Shown: in pieces, positions 1 to 4,915 of the stretch
Layout: each line of letters begins with the position of its first letter
How positions within the stretch are numbered: position 1 is the stretch's first letter
Assembly (NCBI GenBank): GCA_016839955.1
Contig: JAEOTI010000166.1
Coordinates: forward strand, 1 to 6,416
Source of the DNA: Candidatus Hodarchaeota archaeon
Lineage (GTDB): Archaea; Asgardarchaeota; Heimdallarchaeia; Hodarchaeales; YT1-057
Reading direction: 5' to 3'
DNA: 6,416 nt
Position numbers and translations under genes: made by a program
Notes under the pieces: model-generated
What the model saw: the letters and a program-made list of their open reading frames with translations, nothing else
What the model was told of the DNA's origin: nothing
Databases searched by the model: none

Positions 1-1063
1 AATATGATGTTCGGGGCGATCTTAAATCATAAGAAATAACGTTTGATTCCCGACCCACAGCTATAATGCCTGAATTAACCTGTAATAGGTCTGCAGGATT
101 TACTGTTATCATTTGGATTATCTTTGTAGGATCAGGATGAATTCCTTTCAATCTAAGCTGTAAAGATAACCATCTAACCTCTTGCAATAAATCAGGTTCA
201 ACCACCATTACATTATCCGTACCAACCGATATTGGAACATCAAGCTTCATAGCGTCAACAACGGGTGGGAAACCCAATCCAAAGTAAGCATTTGAGCGAG
301 GACAAAAAACAATTCCTTTATTATGTTCTTTTACTAATTTGATATCTTCTAATGTAGCTTTAGTTAGGTGGATAATGAAATCCGCGTTAAGAATGTTTAT
401 AGCTCGATCTACATCAGTTTTTCCAAACTTCTTAATAGAAAGGCTCCGTTCTTCATCAGATTCCGAACAATGGGCGGCTATCAACTTTTCAGTTGCTTTA
501 GCTTCTCGTCTCATTGCTTCTAAATCCGAATCTGAATAAAGAGTCGTTGTAGGGATACCAATACCATCTGAATTTTCAATAAGGATTTCTAAGTCAACAA
601 TTCCTTTTTTAGGACGACTTAAAATGAAACCATTGCCAACGAACTCTGACAATGCATTTTTCAATAATGATACTCCTTCTAAACCTCCTTCCCTGAAATC
701 AGCAAAAGTACCCACGCCAGAACGAATCATGCTTTGTAAAGCCCTAGAAATAGCTGTAGGGTGTTCTTTGGTATTTTCCTCGAGAATACGAAATTTTAAT
801 CCCCCTTTTCCTACAGCCTCATTCAATTTAGAATACCATGCAGCTTCTTTAGCAACTGAATCTCCAATGTGTGTGTGAGGATTAATGTAGGCTGGAAGTG
901 CTATGCTGTCGTGTAAAATATACTCACATGAATCGCTTTTTGCGTTTTCATGTATTTCTACAATTATTCCATTTTCAATTGTAAGTACTATATTCTTTTT
1001 TAACTGTAGTTTTCTTCCCAGCAGAGCTTGTTGGAAGAACCAACGATGAGTCAGTCTTATCAT
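1..1063 (-). CDS. Amidohydrolase, MTA/SAH-deaminase or chlorohydrolase type (C-terminus beyond window)
   Basis: Metal-dependent hydrolase of the amidohydrolase superfamily; 354 residues are visible and the reading frame is open to the window edge, so the last part of the protein is missing. Seen: the metal-site motif NPHTHIGDS (His63, His65), AAHCSES (His198), IIHLTK (His232), CPRSN (Cys254 onward) and VGTDN with the catalytic-type Asp283, in the order expected for the TIM-barrel fold. The first 60 residues resemble the small beta-sandwich domain usual in this group. Known: relatives deaminate or dechlorinate purines and related rings, such as methylthioadenosine, S-adenosylhomocysteine or guanine. 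The exact substrate cannot be read from this sequence. Probably cytoplasmic; no signal peptide or membrane segment. I chose the ATG at 1063. A GAGG lies only one base before it, too close for a good ribosome site, so the mRNA may be leaderless. Divergent from the MEMO gene. Family is firm, substrate is not. Confidence 0.88.
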   Translation of the reverse strand, partial: MIRLTHRWFFQQALLGRKLQLKKNIVLTIENGIIVEIHENAKSDSCEYILHDSIALPAYINPHTHIGDSVAKEAAWYSKLNEAVGKGGLKFRILEENTKEHPTAISRALQSMIRSGVGTFADFREGGLEGVSLLKNALSEFVGNGFILSRPKKGIVDLEILIENSDGIGIPTTTLYSDSDLEAMRREAKATEKLIAAHCSESDEERSLSIKKFGKTDVDRAINILNADFIIHLTKATLEDIKLVKEHNKGIVFCPRSNAYFGLGFPPVVDAMKLDVPISVGTDNVMVVEPDLLQEVRWLSLQLRLKGIHPDPTKIIQMITVNPADLLQVNSGIIAVGRESNVISYDLRSPRTSY

Positions 1064-1142
1064 GCCTCAAAAGATGTAATTCTAAAATCAAGTTATCTTC
1101 TTTAGTTTAATTGTCTATAGTAGTTTAGGAGTTTCTAAGAAA
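1064..1142. promoter_or_regulatory. Divergent intergenic region between amidohydrolase and MEMO genes
   Basis: This 79-base AT-rich spacer must hold promoters for both divergent genes. I see no convincing TATA box on either strand. An AGGAG at 1127-1131 lies 11 bases before the TTG at 1143 and is the best ribosome-site candidate for the MEMO gene. There is no clear inverted repeat or terminator. Confidence 0.45.
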
Positions 1143-2057
1143 TTGCATATCAGGGAAATGAGAAATGTTGACTGGATTGGAGTTTATCCTGCAACTAAGG
1201 ATAAAGTCACTACCCATATCCATCAGCTTTTCCGTCATAAAATTGGTCCCGGATCTATCCCAAAATTTGAAAATAAACTTCCGTCCGTGATTGGTTTAAT
1301 CAGTCCTCATGCAGGATATGCCTGTTCAGGACCTGTGGCTGCTCATGGATATTATCAAGTAGGTACTGAGCGGAATAAAGCAGAACTCGTTATTATTGCA
1401 GGTCCAAATCATCATGGAGGTGTCCCTCTTGCCCTCCCACCCCACGATGCATGGTCTACTCCAATAGGGAATGTACCTGTCGCTGTAGATCTTGTTAAAA
1501 AAATTGATCAGTTTAGAAAACGCGTTGAACGACCATTAAAATCCTTTATTCAAGTGGATGAAAACGCCCATAGACACGAACATTCCATTGAACTTCAACT
1601 CCCTTTCTTGCAAACAATTTTATCCGATTTTTCAATTCTACCACTCGGTGTTTCAGGTTCTCTTGGTGAGCTTACTGATTCCCAAATGGAAGAAATTTCA
1701 AATTTAGTTGTTGAAGCGTTAGAAGATTTGAACATTAATGATGTTTTAGTTATTGCAAGTACTGATTTCACCCATGGAAATTTTATGCCAATTTTGGATC
1801 ATGACACTGTTACAAGTATGGATAAACATGCGGTTGATGAAATCCTAAAATTTGGAAAAGAATCCATCAATCTTCGTGAAGTTGTGATTCGAGAAAATAT
1901 CACAATGTGTGGTTATTTACCTGTTAAGTTTGTCATGCACTTATCTTCAAAACTTGGAGCAACAAAAGCAGAGTGCTTGAAGTATGCGACATCAGGAGAA
2001 ACTTGTGGTGGCAAAAATTCTGTTGTTGGATATGCCTCGATCTGTCTAAAGAAATAA
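1143..2057 (+). CDS. MEMO-family protein (LigB-like fold, AmmeMemoRadiSam protein B)
   Basis: MEMO family, 304 residues from the TTG start, close to human MEMO1 in length. The fold is related to class III extradiol dioxygenases (LigB). Seen: SPHAGY (His56), GPNHH (His90/91), HEHSIELQLPF (His147), STDFTHG (Asp208, His211) and TSGETCGG (Cys288). These line up with the metal-site residues of human MEMO1 (His49, His81, Cys244; also Asp189, His192), so a metal-binding pocket is likely. Known: human MEMO1 binds copper or iron and affects cell motility; the role in archaea is unsettled. No AMMECR1 or radical-SAM partner is in the window. Start: TTG at 1143 has AGGAG 11 bases upstream. ATG at 1158 gives MRNVDWIGVYP, about the usual family length, but its purine stretch is too close. 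I keep 1143; 1158 is a serious alternative. Ends 3 bases from the convergent GTPase gene. Predicted cytoplasmic. Confidence 0.92.
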   Translation: MHIREMRNVDWIGVYPATKDKVTTHIHQLFRHKIGPGSIPKFENKLPSVIGLISPHAGYACSGPVAAHGYYQVGTERNKAELVIIAGPNHHGGVPLALPPHDAWSTPIGNVPVAVDLVKKIDQFRKRVERPLKSFIQVDENAHRHEHSIELQLPFLQTILSDFSILPLGVSGSLGELTDSQMEEISNLVVEALEDLNINDVLVIASTDFTHGNFMPILDHDTVTSMDKHAVDEILKFGKESINLREVVIRENITMCGYLPVKFVMHLSSKLGATKAECLKYATSGETCGGKNSVVGYASICLKK

Positions 2058-2060
2058 TTC

Positions 2061-3251
2061 TTACATTAAAGCAAAAAAGTTCTGAATCCATGGTGTTAAG
2101 GTTTCATCAAGTTCTTGGAGTTCCACTTGATCAATCTTACCTGGTCTAACATCAAAAAGACTGAGAATCACTTTATTTTCACCAAGGGGAATTTCTCTAG
2201 TATAAAAGTGAAAAGGCGATAATTCAATTAGTGTACCATCGTCTGGTACACCTTTTTGTGCTGCGAATCTAACCGCTTGTAGTGATCGAAGAAATATGTC
2301 TTCCTGTTCACTTTTTGGGATATTTTTTAGAGATTGAGCAATCACGAAGAGGTTCTCAGAGAAAAGATAAGCGCCATTGAAACCCTTCTCTTCGCAAAAC
2401 CAACCTAATGTATCATTCAAAATATTAGATACTGGAGAGATTTTCGAGAATACGCCCGAAAAAACATTAGTAAGCCCCGGTATATCATAAATCGATGTTT
2501 TGTGGAATGATAATTTACCATAACCGATTGAATATGAGAATTCTTGATATTTATATTCTAATTCGTTACAGGCTGGATCAATCGACTTCTTATCTAGTCC
2601 TGTGGGGTCATATTTATGAAAAAGGATAGTAACGGGAACATACTCTTTTAAGAAATCAAAAATCCTAAGGATTCTTTGAAAATAATCAAAAACTTCATCT
2701 TCTCGCACAAGCGCTTGAATGTCGATTACGAAAATTAAACTCCCTACTCCTGAAAAATAGGCCTCTGCCTGACTTAAATAAGCCTGTCTAAAGGTAGCTT
2801 GCCCACCAAGGTCAAAACTAATTATATTAAACCCTGCAAAAAGAACGGTTGTAGCACTTGCTCCAATAGTGGCTTTTTGAGCCGCAACACTCTTCATAGC
2901 TTTAAGAGATTCAAGTACGCTTGTTTTTCCTGCTTGGTCTACTCCTGCTACTAATAGTTTTTTGGTTGGAACAGCTGATTCCTTACCTGTCTCTGTATAA
3001 CGAAGAATGATCCGCGCTGCTAAAATCCATTTTTCTAGTAATTTAGGGGGAATTTTTGAGAGTTCTAGAGTCTCTAATAATGATAAATCTCGGATTGTTT
3101 TTATTCCTCTATTTTTAAGTCGTGTTTCATATACTTGACCAATACCCCTGATTGCTTTAGGAGAAAAATTGAGTAATTCCTGGGTGCCAGCAATGGAGAC
3201 GTTATGGTTACTTAAAAGACCTAAAATTCTTGTTGGGACTTCTAAGGACAT
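2061..3251 (-). CDS. Rag/Gtr-like small GTPase with N-terminal helix-hairpin-helix and C-terminal roadblock-like domain
   Basis: Three-part protein of 396 residues. Residues about 32-83 form a helix-hairpin-helix region (AIRGIGQVYETRLKNRGI, then a second hairpin with KIPPK). Residues about 96-272 are a Ras-superfamily G domain: G1 GVDQAGKTS (103-111), switch I threonine in KATIG, G3 DLGGQ (147-151), G4 HKYD (212-215) and G5 TSIYD (252-256). Residues about 274-396 look like a roadblock/longin dimerisation domain. HKxD in place of NKxD, the TSIxD motif and the roadblock tail are typical of eukaryotic Rag/Gtr GTPases. The stretch after G5, with FS, ISP and a later AYLF, reads more like RagC than RagA. 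Expected to bind and hydrolyse GTP as a regulatory switch, probably as a dimer; no lipidation site or membrane segment is seen. The ATG has GTGAT five bases upstream. Divergent from the second GTPase, its likely partner. Family is firm, partner is inferred. Confidence 0.93.
   Translation of the reverse strand: MSLEVPTRILGLLSNHNVSIAGTQELLNFSPKAIRGIGQVYETRLKNRGIKTIRDLSLLETLELSKIPPKLLEKWILAARIILRYTETGKESAVPTKKLLVAGVDQAGKTSVLESLKAMKSVAAQKATIGASATTVLFAGFNIISFDLGGQATFRQAYLSQAEAYFSGVGSLIFVIDIQALVREDEVFDYFQRILRIFDFLKEYVPVTILFHKYDPTGLDKKSIDPACNELEYKYQEFSYSIGYGKLSFHKTSIYDIPGLTNVFSGVFSKISPVSNILNDTLGWFCEEKGFNGAYLFSENLFVIAQSLKNIPKSEQEDIFLRSLQAVRFAAQKGVPDDGTLIELSPFHFYTREIPLGENKVILSLFDVRPGKIDQVELQELDETLTPWIQNFFALM
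3003..3158 (-). other. Helix-hairpin-helix region of the minus-strand GTPase (residues ~32-83)
   Basis: The segment has the I-x-GIG-x(3,4)-L-x(2)-GI-x(1,3)-DL pattern of a helix-hairpin-helix, followed by a second helical hairpin ending near residue 83. Such modules often bind nucleic acid but can also mediate protein contacts. It is joined in frame to the G domain by a short polar linker (residues about 84-95). Eukaryotic Rag GTPases have no such extension as far as I recall. Confidence 0.7.
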
Positions 3252-3266
3252 CCGGAATCACTTTTT

Positions 3267-3278
3267 ACTAATGTTAGT
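3267..3278. promoter_or_regulatory. Short palindrome at the predicted transcription start of the minus-strand GTPase
   Basis: ACTAA-TG-TTAGT is a perfect 5-base inverted repeat with a 2-base spacer. It lies about 25 bases downstream of the candidate TATA box, where transcription should begin, a usual place for an archaeal repressor operator. It is short enough to occur by chance in AT-rich DNA. Confidence 0.3.
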
Positions 3279-3297
3279 TTTATTTCGGAACTTTTTT

Positions 3298-3305
3298 CTT
3301 TATAA
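3298..3305 (-). promoter_or_regulatory. Candidate TATA box for the minus-strand GTPase
   Basis: Read on the minus strand the sequence is TTATAAAG, a good archaeal TATA element, about 47 bases before the ATG at 3251. Transcription would start near 3275 and give a leader of about 20-25 bases with the GTGAT ribosome-site candidate. The upstream BRE-like stretch is not strongly purine-rich, so confidence is moderate. Confidence 0.45.
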
Positions 3306-3604
3306 CAGTTAAACAATATCCTTTCAATCATCTGAAACAGAATTATTAGATGAATTTTTTTTTGACAAAATCTTATTTACTTGATGATCTCTCCCCTACT
3401 TGACGTATAAGCTTTTTTTTCTACTCTTTTTTTCAAACTAAAATACAATTATTTTAAATTTTTGTTTTACATGGTTTTTTTTCCACAGATTATACACTAT
3501 TGATGGCAATTGTTCTTTTTTTTTCCTTCCATTAATTTGAGTTTATCCTGATTAATGAAAATCGTTTTAGAGACCAATAGGTCTATTGTGTTACTTGTGA
3601 AATT

Positions 3605-3620
3605 GGAAAAAGACTTATAT
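3605..3620 (+). promoter_or_regulatory. Candidate BRE and TATA box for the plus-strand GTPase
   Basis: A purine run GGAAAAAGA (3605-3613) directly precedes CTTATAT (TTATAT at 3615-3620), which fits an archaeal BRE plus TATA arrangement. The predicted start is near 3642-3647, giving a leader of about 60 bases that would contain the inverted repeat at 3647-3672. An alternative TATA-like TTTATAGT at 3674-3681 would place the start almost on the ATG and lose the ribosome site, so I prefer the upstream one. Confidence 0.5.
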
Positions 3621-3646
3621 GAAAGGAAAAGAGACACTTTCGTAGA

Positions 3647-3672
3647 GAAAACACGTGAAAAGCGTGATTTTC
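3647..3672 (+). promoter_or_regulatory. Imperfect inverted repeat in the leader of the plus-strand GTPase
   Basis: GAAAA-CACG, a 7-base loop, then CGTG-A-TTTTC form a 9-base-pair stem with one bulged A. It lies at the predicted 5' end of the transcript and 18 bases before the ribosome site at 3691. It could be an operator near the transcription start or an RNA hairpin in the leader. There is no T run right after it, so it does not look like a terminator. Confidence 0.4.
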
Positions 3673-3690
3673 ATTTATAGTATTCCTGTA

Positions 3691-3696
3691 AGGTGA
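3691..3696 (+). promoter_or_regulatory. Ribosome binding site of the plus-strand GTPase
   Basis: AGGTGA matches the core complement of the archaeal 16S rRNA 3' end. It ends 9 bases before the ATG at 3706 and 4 bases before an out-of-frame ATG at 3701. The spacing and the conserved G1 motif just inside the protein support the start at 3706. Confidence 0.65.
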
Positions 3697-3705
3697 ATAA
3701 ATGCA

Positions 3706-4626
3706 ATGAAAGTTTCAATCATCGGACTAAGTGGTTGCGGTAAAACCAGTATCATTTCTACCACCTTCTCTGCTTCCTTACCAGAAGAAACAAAACAATT
3801 GGCCCCAACAATTATGTTTGAAGTACACGAGCACCCATATCTAGGCCTCTCGGTAGCTCTATTTGATTTCGGAGGACAAGATCAATATCGGGAAAGTTAC
3901 CTCGATAAACCAGAGATTTTTGCGGAAACGGATGCGTTAGTTCTCATTTATGATTTACACAACCCTGATCAACTAGAACGGGAGAATGAATATTTCTCTA
4001 AGGTCTTGGAAGCATTCAAAGATGGATCAAAACCTGCAGTCCATGTTTTTCTGCACAAATATGATGAGGAAGCTTATCCAAAAGACCTTCTCGATATTAA
4101 TCTTAAAAAAACAAGAGAATCAGCAGAAAAACTTTTAAATGGTTGGAAACCATCCCCAACTTTCCATGTTACCTCAATATATGATACAGAGGTTCTTTCG
4201 ACAATAATCCGTGATATTCTTATGGGAGCTTATCCTTTCTTAAAGGAACGTGTTGAAAATGCAGAAGACCTTCTTTCAAAGATAGATACTCGCATTCTTA
4301 TCACAGATACAGCTGGACATGTAATTGTTCACAATGTTGGTCAAGAAAAAAGAGGATTACAGCTTCGTGAGGATCTCCGGGACTTTGTTATCGCTTGCAA
4401 CACATTGAGAGAGAATTTCTTCGTTTGTGATTCAGCTAGCTTCGATGGAAAAAGTGTAGAGAAACAACTTAGTCTCTCAATCTTCAACTATGTTATATCA
4501 GTTCTTATCATGCAATCTGGTGATATGAACTTGGAGACACGCCAAAAAGTCGACATCCTCTTAGCTGATATGAAAATCTTTGCTGACCTTGTTATAGAAT
4601 CTCATGAACAAGTTGAAACTGACTAG
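3706..4626 (+). CDS. RagA/Gtr1-like small GTPase with C-terminal roadblock-like domain
   Basis: A 306-residue GTPase with the same architecture and nearly the same length as eukaryotic RagA/Gtr1. G domain residues 1-180: G1 GLSGCGKTS (7-15), switch I APTIMFEVHEH with Thr35, G3 DFGGQDQYRESY (54-65), G4 HKYD (117-120), G5 TSIYD (156-160). Residues about 183-300 form a roadblock/longin-like tail, the part through which Rag proteins pair. Compared from memory with human RagA (SGSGKTS, ATIDVEHSH, DCGGQD), the match across G1, switch I and G3 is closer than to Arf, Rab or Ras. Expected to bind and hydrolyse GTP as a signalling switch; no membrane segment or C-terminal lipidation motif. The start is fixed by AGGTGA and by the Walker motif close to the N-terminus. 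Divergent from the HhH-GTPase, its likely dimer partner. The arrestin-like gene follows after 289 bases. Its effector and pathway in archaea are not known. Confidence 0.95.
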   Translation: MKVSIIGLSGCGKTSIISTTFSASLPEETKQLAPTIMFEVHEHPYLGLSVALFDFGGQDQYRESYLDKPEIFAETDALVLIYDLHNPDQLERENEYFSKVLEAFKDGSKPAVHVFLHKYDEEAYPKDLLDINLKKTRESAEKLLNGWKPSPTFHVTSIYDTEVLSTIIRDILMGAYPFLKERVENAEDLLSKIDTRILITDTAGHVIVHNVGQEKRGLQLREDLRDFVIACNTLRENFFVCDSASFDGKSVEKQLSLSIFNYVISVLIMQSGDMNLETRQKVDILLADMKIFADLVIESHEQVETD

Positions 4627-4915
4627 ATGGAAGGTTATTGCAATCTCAATCGGAATGATTGTAGACAATCAGTTATTCCCACATTACTCATTCAATCTGA
4701 CATCTATCTCCTCTGTTTTGCTCACATTGGCAGATGACAATCAATGTGGTACAAAAAATGGATACTATATACAATTTGAAGTAAATAAATTGAAATATAT
4801 CTTCAAATCTCGTTTATTACATATTAAACGGGGAAAAACTCAACATTGAATTTTCTCAAATGAAAAAGAGAAAAAGAGAATAAGATAAAGAATAACAAAA
4901 AGGGGCAAGAAGAAG
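4627..4915 (+). other. Spacer between the RagA-like GTPase and the arrestin-like gene
   Basis: I see no convincing gene in these 289 bases. An open frame at 4604-4849 overlaps the GTPase end, has no ribosome site and shows no recognisable motif. The first half holds CAATC repeated at 4641, 4647, 4666, 4693 and 4738, plus its complement GATTG at 4657. TATA-like ACTATATA (4764-4771) and AAATATAT (4793-4800) could serve a promoter for the arrestin-like gene. The last 60 bases are purine-rich. No T-run terminator is evident, so read-through from the GTPase is possible. Confidence 0.5.
4901..4905 (+). promoter_or_regulatory. Probable ribosome binding site of the arrestin-like gene (TTG start)
   Basis: AGGGG lies 10 bases before the TTG at 4916 in a purine-rich leader. 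No ATG or GTG precedes the first beta strands in frame; the first internal ATG, at residue 30, would delete the opening strand and its PG turn. The TTG is therefore the best start. Confidence 0.5.

Larger units (their letters stand above)
3252..3705. promoter_or_regulatory. Long divergent intergenic region between the two GTPase genes
   Basis: This 454-base stretch holds no credible gene and no tRNA. It is very AT-rich with T tracts of 7-9 bases on the plus strand at 3355-3363, 3413-3420, 3427-3433, 3475-3482 and 3516-3524. Each flank carries a candidate promoter and an inverted repeat, listed separately. A small inverted repeat (AGACC-AATA-GGTCT) lies at 3571-3584. The region is much longer than the other spacers here, which suggests regulated, possibly coordinated expression of the two GTPases. 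Confidence 0.6.

Noticed and set aside
339..878. Two plus-strand open frames (339-539 and 624-878)
   Set aside because: Both lie inside the minus-strand amidohydrolase, whose frame carries the full set of family motifs; these are shadows.
3571..3584. Hairpin AGACC-AATA-GGTCT as a terminator
   Set aside because: The stem is only 5 base pairs, no gene ends upstream of it on that strand, and no T run follows it.
3252..3705. tRNA or other structured RNA gene in the long intergenic region
   Set aside because: No cloverleaf, no T-loop consensus and no GC-rich stem stands out; the sequence is mostly T-rich single-strand-like tracts.
3706..4626. Assignment of the plus-strand GTPase to Arf, Rab or Ras
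   Set aside because: HKYD in place of NKxD, TSIYD at G5, the RagA-like switch I and the roadblock-like tail fit Rag/Gtr better; Arf, Rab and Ras lack such a tail.
4604..4849. 81-codon plus-strand open frame overlapping the end of the RagA-like gene
   Set aside because: No ribosome site before its ATG, a 23-base overlap with a well-supported gene, no recognisable motif, and a composition like the surrounding AT-rich spacer. A real small gene is not excluded, but nothing supports it.
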